Assembly (NCBI GenBank): GCA_009914555.1
Contig: WNDY01000012.1
Span: forward strand, 24,721 to 88,720
DNA length: 64,000 nt
DNA from: Xylophilus sp.
Lineage (GTDB): Bacteria; Pseudomonadota; Gammaproteobacteria; Burkholderiales; Burkholderiaceae_C
Direction of reading: 5' to 3'
The position numbers and the translations under genes are program-made. The notes below the pieces were generated by a model. The model was given only the letters and a program-made list of their open reading frames with translations, was not told where the DNA came from and did no database searches. Below are positions 8,949 to 22,333 of this stretch, one piece after another (position 1 is the stretch's first letter; each line of letters begins with the position of its first letter).

Positions 8949-10682
8949 CTATTCGTTGGTCACCGCCAGCACTTCCTCGAGCGAGGTCACGCCGATCGCC
9001 ACCTTGTGCAGGCCGGACTGCCGCAGGCTGCGCACACCCTCCTCGCGGGCCTGCTTGGCGATCTCCAGCGCGCTGCCGTCGCGCAGGATGATCTTCTGGA
9101 TCTCCTCGGAAATGGGCATCACCTCGTAGATGCCGACCCGGCCCTTGTAGCCATTGTTGCAGACCGGGCAGCCCACCGGCCGGTAGGGCGTCCAGCTGCC
9201 GTCGAGCTCGTCCTCGCGGAAGCCGGACTGGAGCAGCGTCTTGCGCGGAATGTCGGCCGGCGCCTTGCAGCTGGGGCAGAGCCTGCGCGCCAGCCGCTGC
9301 GCCGTGATCAGGATCACGCTCGATGCGATGTTGAACGGCGCGATGCCCATGTTGCGCATCCGCGTGAGCGTGGTCGGCGCGTCGTTCGTGTGCAGCGTGG
9401 ACAGCACCAGGTGCCCGGTCTGCGCGGCCTTGATGGCGATGTCGGCGGTTTCCAGGTCGCGGATTTCGCCGACCATGATGATGTCCGGATCCTGCCGCAG
9501 GAAGGACTTGAGCGCGGTCGCGAAGGTCAGGCCGGCCTTCTCGTTGACGTTGACCTGGTTGACGCCCGGCAGGTTGATTTCGGACGGGTCCTCGGCCGTG
9601 GCGATGTTGACGCCGGGCTTGTTGAGCAGGTTCAGGCAGGTGTAGAGCGACACCGTCTTGCCCGAGCCGGTCGGCCCGGTCACGAGGATCATGCCGTAGG
9701 GGCGGCCGATGGCCTGGAGCAGACGCTGCTTCTCGACTTCCTCGTAGCCCAGGGCGTCGATGCCGACCTTTGCGCTGCTCGGGTCCAGGATGCGAATCAC
9801 GATCTTCTCGCCGAACAGCGTGGGCAGCGTGCTGACCCGGAAGTCGATCACCCGGTCCGCGCCGACTTTGAGCTTCATGCGGCCGTCCTGCGGCACGCGC
9901 TTCTCGGAGATGTCCATCCGCGAGATCACCTTGATGCGCGAGGCGAGCTTCTCCTTGATTGCCGTCGGCGGCGATGCGATCTCGCGCAGTTCGCCGTCGA
10001 TGCGAAAGCGCACCCGGTACGAGTGCTCGTAGGGCTCGAAGTGCAGGTCGGACGCGCGCATGTTGTAGGCGTCCAGCAGCATCTTGTGGAGGAACTTGAC
10101 GATCGGCGCGTCCTCGACCTCCGAAGCCAGGGCCTCGGCCTGGCTGTCGGCCGGGTCGGCGTCGTCGAGGTCGAAATCGAAGTCCGCGGCGACAATCTCG
10201 TTGACCGCATCACCGGCCGAGGCGCTGCTCGCCTCGACCAAGCGCAGGAGCTTGTCGTACTCCGCGATCACCCAGTCCACGCCCATCTGGGTCGAGAACT
10301 TGATTTGCTCGGCCGCGGCCTGGTCGGTCGGGTCGGCGGTGGCGACGATCAGCCGGTTGTTGCGCTTGCTGAGGACCACCACGCGGTGGGCCTGGCAGAG
10401 CTTGGCGTCGAGCAGGTCCTTGGGCAGCCGGTCGTTGTCGATCGCGTCCAGATCCAGCAGCGGGGCGGCGAACGCCATGGCCATCGTATGGGCCAGCTCG
10501 CTGGCGGACACCAGGCCGGATCCGATGAGTTCGCTCAGGAAGCCGGTACGGTTGGCCTGCGCCTTGCGGAGGAGATCGTCGGCCGCCTGCTGCTGCAGCT
10601 TGCCCGCGGAAATCAGGACCCGGCCGACACCTGGCAGGGCGAGCGCGGGAGTTTCTCGGGAAACGCTATCGACAGCAGCCAT
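8949..10682 (-). CDS. pilB: Type IV pilus assembly ATPase PilB
   Basis: A 577-residue hexameric ATPase that powers pilus extension. The N-terminal T2SSE-N domain is followed by Walker A GPTGSGKT (about residues 335-342), the Asp box, Walker B with DPDIIMVGEIRD, and a zinc-type cysteine set CPSC...CPVC near residues 475-510. It is first in the pilB-pilC-pilD-coaE-zapD-yacG run. The 145 bp upstream carry the end of the tRNA-Pro gene and probably the promoter; I saw no convincing sigma-54 site. Confidence 0.96.
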   Translation of the reverse strand: MAAVDSVSRETPALALPGVGRVLISAGKLQQQAADDLLRKAQANRTGFLSELIGSGLVSASELAHTMAMAFAAPLLDLDAIDNDRLPKDLLDAKLCQAHRVVVLSKRNNRLIVATADPTDQAAAEQIKFSTQMGVDWVIAEYDKLLRLVEASSASAGDAVNEIVAADFDFDLDDADPADSQAEALASEVEDAPIVKFLHKMLLDAYNMRASDLHFEPYEHSYRVRFRIDGELREIASPPTAIKEKLASRIKVISRMDISEKRVPQDGRMKLKVGADRVIDFRVSTLPTLFGEKIVIRILDPSSAKVGIDALGYEEVEKQRLLQAIGRPYGMILVTGPTGSGKTVSLYTCLNLLNKPGVNIATAEDPSEINLPGVNQVNVNEKAGLTFATALKSFLRQDPDIIMVGEIRDLETADIAIKAAQTGHLVLSTLHTNDAPTTLTRMRNMGIAPFNIASSVILITAQRLARRLCPSCKAPADIPRKTLLQSGFREDELDGSWTPYRPVGCPVCNNGYKGRVGIYEVMPISEEIQKIILRDGSALEIAKQAREEGVRSLRQSGLHKVAIGVTSLEEVLAVTNE

Positions 10683-10807
10683 TGAGTCCGGTGACGCGAA
10701 GGAAACGAGCGAGCACCCACATGGTCATCGCCGATTCGCTGGGGAGTGTAATTGCAAATGGTGAAACGATAGCGCGTTGCACGCTGGCCATTTGACAAGC
10801 TCTGCTG

Positions 10808-10830
10808 CCAGACCGTAAACAATGGTCTGG
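10808..10830 (-). other. Hairpin overlapping the tRNA-Pro 3' end
   Basis: CCAGACC (10808-10814) and GGTCTGG (10824-10830) form a perfect 7-bp inverted repeat with a 9-nt loop directly at and after the encoded CCA of the minus-strand tRNA. No T-run follows. It could be a processing or weak termination hairpin. Confidence 0.5.
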
Positions 10831-10904
10831 TCGGGGTGAGAGGATTCGAACCTCCGGCCTCTACGTCCCGAACGTAGCGCTCTACCAGGCTAAGCTACAC
10901 CCCG
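10828..10904 (-). tRNA. tRNA-Pro (anticodon CGG)
   Basis: A 77-nt cloverleaf reading on the minus strand, with encoded CCA (10828-10830) and discriminator A (10831). The acceptor stem CGGGGTG pairs with CACCCCG. The anticodon stem is CTACG/CGTAG with loop TTCGGGA, so the anticodon is CGG (10868-10870), reading the proline codon CCG. The T arm contains GGTTCGAATCC. It stands alone between pilB and ispB. Confidence 0.96.
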
Positions 10905-10921
10905 ATGTGCCGCAGCGCTGG

Positions 10922-11917
10922 TCAATTCCTGCGCTGGAGCAGCTGAGCCGCTAATTGTAGCAGGCCTTCAGCATAAGAATTGGCTGGAAGCGCACGAATT
11001 GCATCGATCGCACGCTGCGCCTCTGCCGCGGCGGCCGCGCGCGTCACTTCCAGGGCGCCGGTTTCGCGCACGATCCGAAGAATCAGCGGCAGTTCGTCGG
11101 TCGCGCCTTCCTCGATGGCGCGGCGCACCGTGGCGCTCTGTTCGGTCGTGCCGCGCTGCATGGCCGCGATGAGCGGCAGCGTGTTCTTGCCCTCGCGCAG
11201 GTCGTCGCCGAGGTTCTTGCCCATCTCGGCCGTGTCGCCGTCGTAGTCCAGCACGTCGTCGATGACCTGAAAGGCCGTGCCGAGGGCTTGGCCGTATTCG
11301 GCGCAGGCGCCTTCGACCTCGGACGTGCTCCTGGCCAGTACGGCGCCCAGGCGGGCGCTGGCCTCGAACAGCTTGGCCGTCTTGGAGCGGATCACGCGCA
11401 GATAGCCGGCTTCGTCGAGCGAGGCATCGTGCGTGTTCATGAGCTGCAGCACCTCGCCTTCGGCGATCACGTTGGTCGCTTCCGACAGGATCTCCATGAC
11501 GCGCATGTCGCCCGCGTCCACCATCATCTGGAAAGCGCGCGAATGCAGGAAGTCGCCGACCAGCACGCTGGCCGGATTGCCGAAGGTCTCGTTGGCCGTG
11601 GGGCGTCCGCGGCGCAGCGTGGACTCGTCCACCACGTCGTCGTGCAGCAGCGTCGCGGTGTGGATGAACTCGACGACGGCCGCCAGGTTCAGCCGCTGGT
11701 CGCCGCGGTAGCCGAGTGCGCCGCAGACCATCAGCAGCAGCGCGGGCCGCAGGCGCTTGCCGCCGGCCGAGATGATGTGCCGCGCGACCTGTCCGACGAG
11801 GGGGACGCTGGAATCCAGCCGCCGGGCGATCACCGCGTCCATGGCGCGCATGTCCTCGGCGACGAGGGAAAGCGGCGAGGCGGCGGCCGCGGAGGAGGGT
11901 AGCGTCGTGGTGGTCAA
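10922..11917 (-). CDS. ispB: Polyprenyl (octaprenyl) diphosphate synthase
   Basis: A 331-residue trans-isoprenyl diphosphate synthase that makes the ubiquinone side chain. The first aspartate-rich motif is in [15 protein letters not shown] (DDxxD) and the second in [12 protein letters not shown]. The [11 protein letters not shown] segment binds isopentenyl diphosphate. It is divergent from rplU, a widely conserved arrangement. Octaprenyl chain length is inferred from the family in beta-proteobacteria. Confidence 0.95.
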   Translation of the reverse strand: MTTTTLPSSAAAASPLSLVAEDMRAMDAVIARRLDSSVPLVGQVARHIISAGGKRLRPALLLMVCGALGYRGDQRLNLAAVVEFIHTATLLHDDVVDESTLRRGRPTANETFGNPASVLVGDFLHSRAFQMMVDAGDMRVMEILSEATNVIAEGEVLQLMNTHDASLDEAGYLRVIRSKTAKLFEASARLGAVLARSTSEVEGACAEYGQALGTAFQVIDDVLDYDGDTAEMGKNLGDDLREGKNTLPLIAAMQRGTTEQSATVRRAIEEGATDELPLILRIVRETGALEVTRAAAAAEAQRAIDAIRALPANSYAEGLLQLAAQLLQRRN

Positions 11918-11956
11918 GGCTGTCGGCGGCGTTGCGCTCGCTGGGATGTGGCGGGC

Positions 11957-12020
11957 ATTATAGGAATGCGGCTGGCCACTTCCTGCCGCACAAGGCCTGC
12001 CATGGGCTGCATGCTACAAT
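11957..12020. promoter_or_regulatory. Divergent promoters of ispB and rplU
   Basis: On the minus strand a perfect -10 TATAAT (11957-11962) lies 40 bp before the ispB start. On the plus strand an extended -10, TGCTACAAT with hexamer 12015-12020, lies 51 bp before rplU. The -35 boxes are weak in both. Confidence 0.55.
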
Positions 12021-12070
12021 CGCGGGTTCTGTGGAAATCCGTCTGCAGAACTCATTGGTTAGAGGCTTAC

Positions 12071-12385
12071 ATGACATACGCAGTCATAAAAACCGGCGGC
12101 AAGCAGTATCGCGTAGCTTCCGGCGAAAAAATCAAGGTAGAACAGATCGCTGCGGACGTGGGCCAGGAAATCGTGATCGACCAGGTTCTGGCTGTCGGCA
12201 ACGGCGGCGAACTCAAGGTGGGCACGCCCCTGGTGTCCGGTGCAACCGTCACGGCGACCGTCGTGGCGCACGGCAAGCACGACAAGGTGCGCATCTTCAA
12301 GCTGCGCCGCCGCAAGCACTATCAGAAGCGCCAGGGCCATCGCCAGCAGTTCACCGAACTGCAGATCGGCGCCATCGCTGGTTAA
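12071..12385 (+). CDS. rplU: 50S ribosomal protein L21
   Basis: Ribosomal protein L21, 104 residues, binds 23S rRNA in the large subunit. The sequence runs from [15 protein letters not shown] to [11 protein letters not shown], with the basic [17 protein letters not shown] signature near the C-terminus. The ATG at 12071 is the conserved start; in-frame upstream codons cover the promoter. It is 13 bp upstream of rpmA and co-transcribed with it. Confidence 0.98.
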   Translation: MTYAVIKTGGKQYRVASGEKIKVEQIAADVGQEIVIDQVLAVGNGGELKVGTPLVSGATVTATVVAHGKHDKVRIFKLRRRKHYQKRQGHRQQFTELQIGAIAG

Positions 12386-12398
12386 GGAGTAGCTCACC

Positions 12399-12656
12399 AT
12401 GGCACAGAAAAAAGGCGGCGGCTCTACGCGAAACGGGCGCGATTCCAAGCCCAAGATGCTTGGCGTGAAGGCCTTCGGCGGTGAAGCCATCACCGCCGGC
12501 TCGATCATCGTGCGCCAGCGTGGCACGCGCTTCCACCCCGGCGACAACGTCGGCGTGGGCAAGGACCACACGCTGTACGCGCTGGTCGACGGCAAGGTAT
12601 CGTTCAGCGTCAAGGGCGCACTGTCCAAGCACACGGTCAACGTGACGCCGCTGTAA
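12399..12656 (+). CDS. rpmA: 50S ribosomal protein L27
   Basis: Ribosomal protein L27 (85 residues), whose N-terminal tail reaches the peptidyl transferase centre. It begins [16 protein letters not shown], the conserved unprocessed form, with [17 protein letters not shown] in the middle. It follows rplU by 13 bp and is followed by a terminator-like hairpin before obgE. Confidence 0.98.
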   Translation: MAQKKGGGSTRNGRDSKPKMLGVKAFGGEAITAGSIIVRQRGTRFHPGDNVGVGKDHTLYALVDGKVSFSVKGALSKHTVNVTPL

Positions 12657-12678
12657 GGCTGTCACTTCGACCCGCCTC

Positions 12679-12710
12679 GAAGCCCCGCATCGTCGGGGCT
12701 TCGCTCTTTC
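12679..12710 (+). terminator. Rho-independent terminator after rpmA
   Basis: GAAGCCCCG (12679-12687) pairs perfectly with CGGGGCTTC (12694-12702) around a 6-nt loop, followed by the T-rich GCTCTTTCC. It lies 23 bp after the rpmA stop. Confidence 0.8.
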
Positions 12711-12735
12711 CGGGCTCCGATTCCGCATTTTGTAA

Positions 12736-13818
<1,083 letters not shown>

Positions 13819-13885
13819 AGACACTTTCGCATGCCCATCTGCGTGCGGCAGATGGCCTCTCCCGTTCGTTTGCCATCTCCGAGAC

Positions 13886-15037
13886 ATGAATCCTCCAGCA
13901 GTTGCGCCTCTCCTGCGCGGCGCCCGCCGCATCGTGGTCAAGGTCGGCTCCAGCCTCGTCACCAACGAGGGCCGCGGCCTGGACGAAGCGGCGATCGGCG
14001 AGTGGAGCCGCCAGCTCGCGGCGCTGGTGCATGATGAGGGTGATCGGCGCGAGGTGGTCATGGTGTCCAGCGGTGCCGTGGTCGAGGGCATGAAGCGCCT
14101 GGGCTGGACCACCCGCCCGCGCGAGGGTCATGAGTTGCAGGCCGCTGCCGCCGTCGGCCAGATGGGTCTGGCGCAGATGTACGAGACCAAGCTGCGCGAG
14201 AACGGCCTGGGCAGCGCCCAGGTGCTGCTGACGCACGGCGACCTGGCGGACCGCGAACGCTATCTCAACGCCCGTTCCACGCTGCTGACGCTGCTGCGCA
14301 TGGGCGTCGTTCCAGTCATCAACGAGAACGACACGGTCGTCAACGACGAGATCAAGTTCGGCGACAACGATACGCTCGGTGCGCTCGTGGCCAACCTCGT
14401 GGAGGCCGATGCGCTGGTGATCCTCACCGACCAGAAGGGTCTTTACACGGCCGACCCGCGTCGCGACCCGGATGCGCGCTTCGTGCACGAGGCGCGCGCG
14501 GGCGATCCGGCGCTGGAGGTGATGGCCGGCGGCGCTGGATCCAGCATCGGCCGCGGCGGCATGCTCACCAAGATCCTTGCGGCCCGGCGTGCGGCGGGCT
14601 CGGGTGCCTCGACTGTCATCGCCTGGGGCCGCGAGCCCGACGTGCTGCTGCGCCTGGTGCGCGGCGAGGCCATCGGCACGCTGCTGGTCGCGCAGACCGC
14701 GAAGACCCAGGCGCGCAAGCAGTGGATCGCGGACCACCTGCAGCTGCGCGGCGCCGTGCTGGTCGATGCCGGCGCAGCCGCCAGGCTGCGCGAGGACGGC
14801 AAGAGCCTGCTGCCCATCGGCATGACCGCCGTCGAGGGCGATTTCTCGCGCGGCGACGTGATCGCGATCCGCGATGCGCACGGTGCCGAGATCGCCCGAG
14901 GTTTGGCCAACTATGCGAGCGCAGAAGCGCGGCTGCTGTGCCGCAGGGCGTCGTCCGAATTCGAAGCCGTGCTCGGCTACACGGCCGAGCCGGAGATGGT
15001 GCACCGCGACAACCTGGTGCTCTCGGCCCGCGGCTGA
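13886..15037 (+). CDS. proB: Glutamate 5-kinase
   Basis: ProB phosphorylates glutamate, the first step of proline synthesis. The 383-residue protein has an amino-acid kinase domain ([15 protein letters not shown] near the start; [17 protein letters not shown] for the substrate site) and a C-terminal PUA domain from about residue 280. The length is normal. It follows obgE and converges with the CNP1-like gene, 24 bp apart. Confidence 0.96.
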   Translation: MNPPAVAPLLRGARRIVVKVGSSLVTNEGRGLDEAAIGEWSRQLAALVHDEGDRREVVMVSSGAVVEGMKRLGWTTRPREGHELQAAAAVGQMGLAQMYETKLRENGLGSAQVLLTHGDLADRERYLNARSTLLTLLRMGVVPVINENDTVVNDEIKFGDNDTLGALVANLVEADALVILTDQKGLYTADPRRDPDARFVHEARAGDPALEVMAGGAGSSIGRGGMLTKILAARRAAGSGASTVIAWGREPDVLLRLVRGEAIGTLLVAQTAKTQARKQWIADHLQLRGAVLVDAGAAARLREDGKSLLPIGMTAVEGDFSRGDVIAIRDAHGAEIARGLANYASAEARLLCRRASSEFEAVLGYTAEPEMVHRDNLVLSARG

Positions 15038-15061
15038 CGCAGACTGGAGGCGGGCTGCGCG

Positions 15062-15598
15062 TCAGGGGGTCTGGTAGAGCGGCGGATTGCGCAGGTCGCG
15101 GGCGATCTGCGCGGGGCTCGTGTTGGGCGCCGCTCCCACGCAGATGCCTCCCCGGGCCAGCGCGCGTGCATGGGGCGCGGCGCGGTTGGAGACCAGCGCG
15201 TGCCATTCGCCGTCCGCCGGCTTCCAGCCCTCGCCTTCGTAGTACCGCGCGTACACGCGGTGCTCCGCGGCGTTGCAGCGGATGCCCTCGTAGGAGATGT
15301 TGGTCGCCGTATCGTTGCGGGCCACGGCCACGTAGCGCACCACGCCGTCCGCGCCGATCGAGATGGTCGAGGGGTCGATGCCGCTGCGCAGGCTGGATGC
15401 CGCGCTGGTTTCCACCTCGATCAGCCGGTCCAGCGAGAAGGCGGGCGGCGTGGGCACGTCGCCTTCCTTCCAGGCGGGCTTGTTGGCGGAATCGCCGAAT
15501 AACCCGAACAGCTCGGCCTGCGCAGGCAGGTGCACGCCGGCCACCAGGGTGGTCAGGAGAAGAGCGGGAAGGAATCTGCTATGAACGGGCCGCATCAT
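15062..15598 (-). CDS. CNP1-like family exported protein
   Basis: A 178-residue protein of the CNP1-like family (function unknown). The start at 15598 (MMRPVHSRF) gives a signal peptide with hydrophobic core [13 protein letters not shown] and likely cleavage after PAQA, so it is probably periplasmic. The mature part has the family stretch [18 protein letters not shown]. The start lies 20 bp inside the end of rppH, suggesting translational coupling. Longer upstream in-frame sequence is basic, proline-rich and unlikely to be coding. Confidence 0.85.
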   Translation of the reverse strand: MMRPVHSRFLPALLLTTLVAGVHLPAQAELFGLFGDSANKPAWKEGDVPTPPAFSLDRLIEVETSAASSLRSGIDPSTISIGADGVVRYVAVARNDTATNISYEGIRCNAAEHRVYARYYEGEGWKPADGEWHALVSNRAAPHARALARGGICVGAAPNTSPAQIARDLRNPPLYQTP

Positions 15599-16286
15599 GC
15601 CGGGGGCGATCTTTCTGCGATGGTGTCGATGAAATGGGGGGCGGCGCAGCGGCAGCTGGCTGGGCTGCCGCGCTGTGCGACGGATCCGGGTCGAAGGTCG
15701 CGCCGGGCGGCAGTTCGAGGCCGACGCCGGCATGGCCCGCGCCCGTCAACGGATCGAGCCGGTCATGCTCGCGCGCGCGCATGCCGCCGCGCAGATAGCG
15801 GTTGCGCTGCTCGTGGCGCGGCAGGAAGCGCGCCAGCTCGGTCAGCGCCATCTCGTAGACGCCGCGCTTGAACTCCACCACCACGCCGAGCGGCACCCAG
15901 TAGTCGTTCCAGCGCCAGGCATCGAACTCCGGATGGTTGGTGGCACGCAGGTTCAGGTCCCAGTCGTGGCCCAGCAGCTGCAGCAGGAACCAGATCTGCT
16001 TCTGGCCCTTGTAGTGGCCCCGCGCGTCGCGGCGGATGTACCGGTCGGGCACCTCGTAGCGCAACCAGTCGCGTGTGCGGGCAACGATGCGGACGTGCTC
16101 CGGTGCGAGCCCCACTTCCTCGTGGAGTTCTCGGAACATGGCCTGCTCGGGATTCTCGCCCCGGTCGATGCCGCCCTGCGGAAACTGCCAGGAGTGGGTG
16201 CGGATGCGCTTGCCCCAGAACACCTGGTTCTTCTGGTTGAGCAGGATGATGCCGACGTTCGGCCGAAAGCCGTCCCGGTCAAGCAT
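15579..16286 (-). CDS. rppH: RNA pyrophosphohydrolase RppH
   Basis: RppH removes pyrophosphate from 5' triphosphate mRNA ends, triggering RNase E decay. The start ATG at 16286 gives [17 protein letters not shown], the conserved N-terminus. The nudix box [23 protein letters not shown] is canonical. The 235-residue protein has a low-complexity Pro/Ala C-terminal extension of about 60 residues beyond the catalytic core, common in beta-proteobacteria. It is divergent from proS and overlaps the CNP1-like gene. Confidence 0.95.
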   Translation of the reverse strand: MLDRDGFRPNVGIILLNQKNQVFWGKRIRTHSWQFPQGGIDRGENPEQAMFRELHEEVGLAPEHVRIVARTRDWLRYEVPDRYIRRDARGHYKGQKQIWFLLQLLGHDWDLNLRATNHPEFDAWRWNDYWVPLGVVVEFKRGVYEMALTELARFLPRHEQRNRYLRGGMRAREHDRLDPLTGAGHAGVGLELPPGATFDPDPSHSAAAQPAAAAPPPISSTPSQKDRPRHDAARS

Positions 16287-16376
16287 AATCAAACCCCAAT
16301 TTTTGAACTGAGTCCATTATGCACGGCGCCCCGCGCGCCACAAGCGGACCGGTCTCGTGAAAACCCCCGCTCCCGC

Positions 16377-18124
<1,748 letters not shown>

Positions 18125-18128
<4 letters not shown>

Positions 18129-18760
18129 GGACGCTGGCGCGCCGGCACCTGCTGCGCGCGCTGCCGGCCCTGCCGCTGGGGTGGGCGCTGCCTTCGGCGC
18201 ACGCGGGCGCGCAGCTGGAGGAGCCGCTGGCCGACGCGGTGCGCACGGCGCTCAGCGCGGCCGTCGCCAACGACGCGCCGCCGGTGCCCGAGTTCCCCAC
18301 CACGGCCGCCTACCTGGCCCACCTGCGCTGGCTCGGCGCCATGAGCGGCCGGCTGGGCCGCCGCATCGCCGATGCGCAGGCGCGGCGCGAGCTGCTGCAG
18401 ACCGCCTGGTACGAAAGCCGCCGCGCGGGCCTGGCAACGAGCCTCGTGCTCGGGCTGATCCAGGTCGAGAGCGCGTTCCGCAAGTTCGCCGTCTCCAGCG
18501 TCGGCGCGCGCGGCTACATGCAGGTCATGCCGTTCTGGACGCGCACCATCGGCAACGGCGACCCGGCGAGCCTGTTCCACATGCAGACCAACCTGCGCTT
18601 CGGCTGCGTGATCCTGCGCCACTACCTCGACCGCGAGCGCGGCGACCTGTTCCTCGCGCTCGGGCGCTACAACGGCAGCCGCGGGCGCGCACCGTACCCG
18701 AACGCGGTGTTCGCGGCCGAACGCAACTGGGAGTTCAAGGATGAGCCACCAAAATGGTAG
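18125..18760 (+). CDS. Lytic murein transglycosylase (SLT domain)
   Basis: A 211-residue peptidoglycan-cleaving enzyme. The twin-arginine-rich N-terminus ([27 protein letters not shown]) is a signal peptide. The SLT domain has the catalytic glutamate in [28 protein letters not shown] and the ALGRYNGS motif. It overlaps the proS stop by 4 bp (ATGA). The final GGTAG stop runs straight into the intergenic repeat at 18760. Confidence 0.92.
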
Positions 18761-18820
18761 GGGTATAGTCCTCTAGCGCACTAGATCCGGGCGCTGTAGG
18801 AGGCTGGGTGGAGGAGTATG
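18760..18820. repeat. Intergenic repeat family copy
   Basis: This 61-bp element fills the space between two convergent genes. It starts GGGGTATA (18760-18767) and ends GGAGTATG, with internal TAGCGCACTAG and GCGCTGTAGGAGG half-arms. It begins on the last base of the transglycosylase stop and ends 1 bp from the stop of the convergent gene. Confidence 0.65.
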
Positions 18821-18821
18821 T

Positions 18822-20123
18822 TCATGCGGCGGCAGGTGCCACCGCGCGCGACACCAGCACCTGGTCGATGCGGTAGCTGTCCACGTCCATCACCTCGAAC
18901 TTGTAGCCGCTCCAGAGCACGCTGTCCGTGCGCCGCGGCACGCGGCGCAGCATCACCATGAGGAAGCCGGCCAGCGTCTCGTATTCGCCCTCGTGCGGCA
19001 GCTCGTCGATGCCCAGCGCGTGCACCACGTCCTGGATCGGCGTCACGCCGTCGATGAGCCAGGAGTGCTCGTCGCGCCGCACGATCTGCTCCTCGTCGAG
19101 CGGCGAGATCAGGTCGCCCATGACGGTGCTCATCACGTCGTTGAGCGTGACCACGCCGACCACGAGGCTGTATTCGTTGACGATGACGGCGAAGTCCTCG
19201 CCGACCAGGCGGAACTGCTCCAGCACCTCGGCCAGCGTGAGCCGGTCGGGCACGATGAGCACCTTGCGCACCAGCGAGTCGTCGGCCAGCGAGATCGGCT
19301 GGCCGTTGAGCACGCGCTGGAACAGGTCCTTGGCATCGACGTAGCCGACCACGTGGTCGATGTCGCCCTCGCAGACGGGGTAGGTGGAGAACGGCTCGGC
19401 CGCGATGCGCGCGCGCACGATCGCGTCGCTGTCGTCGCGCAGGAAATACGCCACGCGGTCGCGCGGCGACATCGCGCTGGCCACGGTGCGGCTGTCGAGC
19501 TCGAACACGTTGGCGATCACCTGCTGCTCGCGCGCGGCGAGCACGCCCGCGAGCGCACCGGCCTCGGTCATCGCGATGATGTCCTCCGAGGTGATGCGGT
19601 CGTCGCGCTGCGTCGGCAGGCCGAACAGCGCGAACAGGCCGTCGGCTGCCTTGGCATAGACCCAGGCGAACGGCGCGAGCAGCACCGCCAGCGTGCGCAT
19701 CGGCCGCACGACCGCGACCGCGAAGCGCTCGGGCGCCGTCATGCCGAGCCGCTTGGGAAACAGGTCGGCGAACAGGATGAAGAGCGAAGTGACGACGAGG
19801 AACGAGCAGAGGAAGGCCGCCGTCTCGGCCGTGGGGCGCGGCAGCCACAGCGACAGCAGCACGTGGAACGCCGGGCTCAGCGCGCCCTCGCCCACGATGC
19901 CGCCGAGGATGGCGATCGCGTTCTGGCCGATCTGCACCACGGTGAAGTACGGGCCGGGCTGCTCCTGCACCCGCAACACGCGCTCGGCGCGGGGGTCGCC
20001 CTCGTCGGCCAGCTGGCGCAGGCGCAGCCGGCGCGAGGCGGCGACGGCGATCTCGGCGACCGAGAAGAAGGCGCTGGCGGCGATGAGCAGGGCGATGAGC
20101 AGCAGGCTGGTGGACAGGTCCAT
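18822..20123 (-). CDS. CNNM/CorC-family membrane protein with CBS pair (hemolysin-like)
   Basis: A 433-residue inner-membrane protein of the DUF21/CNNM-CBS-CorC family, linked in other bacteria to magnesium or cobalt efflux and ion homeostasis. It has an N-terminal four-helix DUF21 domain (about residues 1-190, starting MDLSTSLLLIALLIAASAFF), two CBS motifs (about 215-335) and a C-terminal CorC/HlyC domain (about 350-430). The start at 20123 places the first helix at the N-terminus. It is divided from the EF-G-like gene by 89 bp. Confidence 0.92.
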   Translation of the reverse strand: MDLSTSLLLIALLIAASAFFSVAEIAVAASRRLRLRQLADEGDPRAERVLRVQEQPGPYFTVVQIGQNAIAILGGIVGEGALSPAFHVLLSLWLPRPTAETAAFLCSFLVVTSLFILFADLFPKRLGMTAPERFAVAVVRPMRTLAVLLAPFAWVYAKAADGLFALFGLPTQRDDRITSEDIIAMTEAGALAGVLAAREQQVIANVFELDSRTVASAMSPRDRVAYFLRDDSDAIVRARIAAEPFSTYPVCEGDIDHVVGYVDAKDLFQRVLNGQPISLADDSLVRKVLIVPDRLTLAEVLEQFRLVGEDFAVIVNEYSLVVGVVTLNDVMSTVMGDLISPLDEEQIVRRDEHSWLIDGVTPIQDVVHALGIDELPHEGEYETLAGFLMVMLRRVPRRTDSVLWSGYKFEVMDVDSYRIDQVLVSRAVAPAAA

Positions 20124-20212
20124 GGGGCGGCTCCCGGCGCACCCGGGGCCCGTGCCGGAATGGTTCGAGTGTAGCGGGCGGCCGCCGCGCGAATGTGCGG
20201 CCGCCCGCCGCT

Positions 20213-22237
20213 TCAGCCGCGCTGAGCCGCCGGCGCATAGTGGTCGAACGCCATCGTGAAGCTCGCGCGCCCGGCGGTCAGCGCGCGCAGCTGGCCGATG
20301 TAGCCGAACAGCGCGGCCAGCGGCACGTGGGCCTCCACCACGGTGGCGGTGCCGCGTGTGTCCTGCCCGCGCACCTGGCCGCGGCGCCGCGCCAGGTCGC
20401 CGATCACGTCGCCGACATGGTCGCCCGGCGTGGTCACCTCCACCGCCATCACCGGCTCCAGCACCACCGGCGCGGCCTGCGCGGCCGCGGCGCGGAAGGC
20501 GTTGGCGGCGGCCAGCTCGAAGGCCAGCGCCGACGAGTCCTTCTCGTGGAAGGCGCCGTCCTCCAGGGTCGCCGCCAGGTCCACCACCGGATGGCCCGCG
20601 AGCACGCCGCTGGCCGCGGCCCGGCGCACGCCGGCCTCCACGGCCGGGATGAACTCGCGCGGGATCGCGCCGCCGGCGATGCGGTGGCCGAAGCGCAGGC
20701 CGGCGCCCCGTTCCAGCGGCTCCAGCCGCAGCTGCACCTCGGCGAACTGGCCGGGGCCGCCGCTCTGCTTCCTGTGCACGTGGCGCAGCACGGCCGCGCG
20801 CGTGATGGTCTCGCGCAGCGCGACCTGGGGCGCGCCGGCGTTCACGTCCACGCGGTGGCGGGTGCGCAGGTTCTCCAGCGCGACTTCGAGCTGCAGCTCG
20901 CCGAGGCCCGAGAGGATGGTTTGGCCGGATTCGGCGTCCTGCCGCACGCGCAGGCTCGGGTCCTCGCGGGCGAGCGCCTGCAAGGCCGTGGCCAGGCGCT
21001 GCTGGTCGGCCTGGGTGCGCGGCTCCACGGCGAGGTCGATCACCGGCGCGGGCGTGGCGATCTCTTCGAGCAGCAGCGGATGCGCCGGGTCGGCCAGCGT
21101 GTGGCCGGTCAGCACCTCCTTGAAGCCGGCGACGGCCACGATGCTGCCGGCTGGCGCGGCGTCGATTTCGACGCGGCGGTCGGCATGGACCTCGTAGAGC
21201 CGGGCGACGCGCTCGCGCCGGCCGCCGGTGGCGTCCAGCACTGTGTCGCCCACGCGCAACGTGCCGCGGTAGACGCGGGTGAAGATCAGCGCGCCGTGCG
21301 TGTCCGTCACCACCTTGAACGCGAGTGCGGCCAGCGGGCCGGCCGGGTCGGCCTCGGGCTGGCCGGCTGCGGCGGCTTCGCCGGGCGCGGGCAGGTAGTC
21401 GACCACGGCGTCGAGCAACGGCTGCACGCCGCGGTTGCGGAAGGCCGAGCCGGCCAGCACCGGCACGAAGGCGCCCGCGACCGTACCGCGGCGGATGGCC
21501 GCGCGCAGCACCTCCGGCGGTGGCTGCGTGCCGTCGAGCCAGGCGCGCAGGGCGTCGTCGTCGTGCTCCAGTGCGGCATCGACCAGGCGTTCGCGCCAGG
21601 CATCGACGGTGGCGCGCAGTTCCTCGGGTACGGGGTGTTCCTGCGCCGTCGCACCGGGCTCGCCGCTCCAGGCGAGCGCGCGGCGGCCGACCAGGTCGAT
21701 CACGCCGCGAAAACCCTCCTCGCTGCCCCAGGGCAGCTGGAGCACGAGCGGCCGCGCGCCCAGGCGCTCCTCGACCATGCGGACCACGCGCAGGAAATCC
21801 GCGCCGGTGCGGTCGAGCTTGTTGACGAAGGCGATGCGCGGCACGCCGTGGCCGTCGGCCAGGCGCCAGTTGGCCTCGGTCTGCGGCTCCACGCCGGCCA
21901 CGCCGTCGAAGACGACGACCGCGCCGTCGAGCACGCGCAGCGCGCGCCGCACCTCGATCTGGAAGTCGACGTGGCCGGGCGTGTCGATGATGTTCAACTG
22001 CGCGCCGCGCCAGAACACGGTCGTGGCGGCGCTCTGGATGGTGATGCCGCGCGCGCGTTCCTGCGGGTCGAAGTCCATCGTCGCGGCGCCGTCGTGCACC
22101 TCGCCGATGCGGTGGCTCTGCCCGGTGGCGAACAGGATGCGCTCGGTGGTCGTGGTCTTGCCCGCGTCGACGTGGGCGATGATGCCGATGTTGCGCAGCA
22201 GCGTGCGCGCAACGGCGGGAGCAGTGGTGGCAGTCAT
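20213..22237 (-). CDS. Elongation factor G-like translational GTPase (EF-G paralogue)
   Basis: A 674-residue translational GTPase related to EF-G. G1 is [12 protein letters not shown], the switch region [15 protein letters not shown]3 DTPGHVDF, and G4 NKLD. EF-G domains II to V follow; the end [11 protein letters not shown] resembles EF-G C-termini. It is somewhat shorter than housekeeping EF-G and is not in a str operon, so it is probably the second copy known as EF-G2 or FusA-like. Its function beyond translocation is unclear. A 43-codon frame lies upstream. Confidence 0.92.
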   Translation of the reverse strand: MTATTAPAVARTLLRNIGIIAHVDAGKTTTTERILFATGQSHRIGEVHDGAATMDFDPQERARGITIQSAATTVFWRGAQLNIIDTPGHVDFQIEVRRALRVLDGAVVVFDGVAGVEPQTEANWRLADGHGVPRIAFVNKLDRTGADFLRVVRMVEERLGARPLVLQLPWGSEEGFRGVIDLVGRRALAWSGEPGATAQEHPVPEELRATVDAWRERLVDAALEHDDDALRAWLDGTQPPPEVLRAAIRRGTVAGAFVPVLAGSAFRNRGVQPLLDAVVDYLPAPGEAAAAGQPEADPAGPLAALAFKVVTDTHGALIFTRVYRGTLRVGDTVLDATGGRRERVARLYEVHADRRVEIDAAPAGSIVAVAGFKEVLTGHTLADPAHPLLLEEIATPAPVIDLAVEPRTQADQQRLATALQALAREDPSLRVRQDAESGQTILSGLGELQLEVALENLRTRHRVDVNAGAPQVALRETITRAAVLRHVHRKQSGGPGQFAEVQLRLEPLERGAGLRFGHRIAGGAIPREFIPAVEAGVRRAAASGVLAGHPVVDLAATLEDGAFHEKDSSALAFELAAANAFRAAAAQAAPVVLEPVMAVEVTTPGDHVGDVIGDLARRRGQVRGQDTRGTATVVEAHVPLAALFGYIGQLRALTAGRASFTMAFDHYAPAAQRG

Positions 22238-22333
22238 GGCGGATCCTTCCCTGTCCTGGGGCCCGTCGCGCGGGTGGGCCCCGTTGCCCGAAGCTGCCGG
22301 CTCCGGGCGGATGGATGGATTCGCCGTCGGCGC

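Noticed and set aside
10683..10827. Possible sigma-54 promoter before pilB (TGGC...GCA)
   Set aside because: No TTGC at proper spacing from the GG element; the match is only partial.
16287..16376. Longer starts for proS and rppH in the spacer
   Set aside because: The family N-termini ([20 protein letters not shown]) begin at 16377 and 16286.
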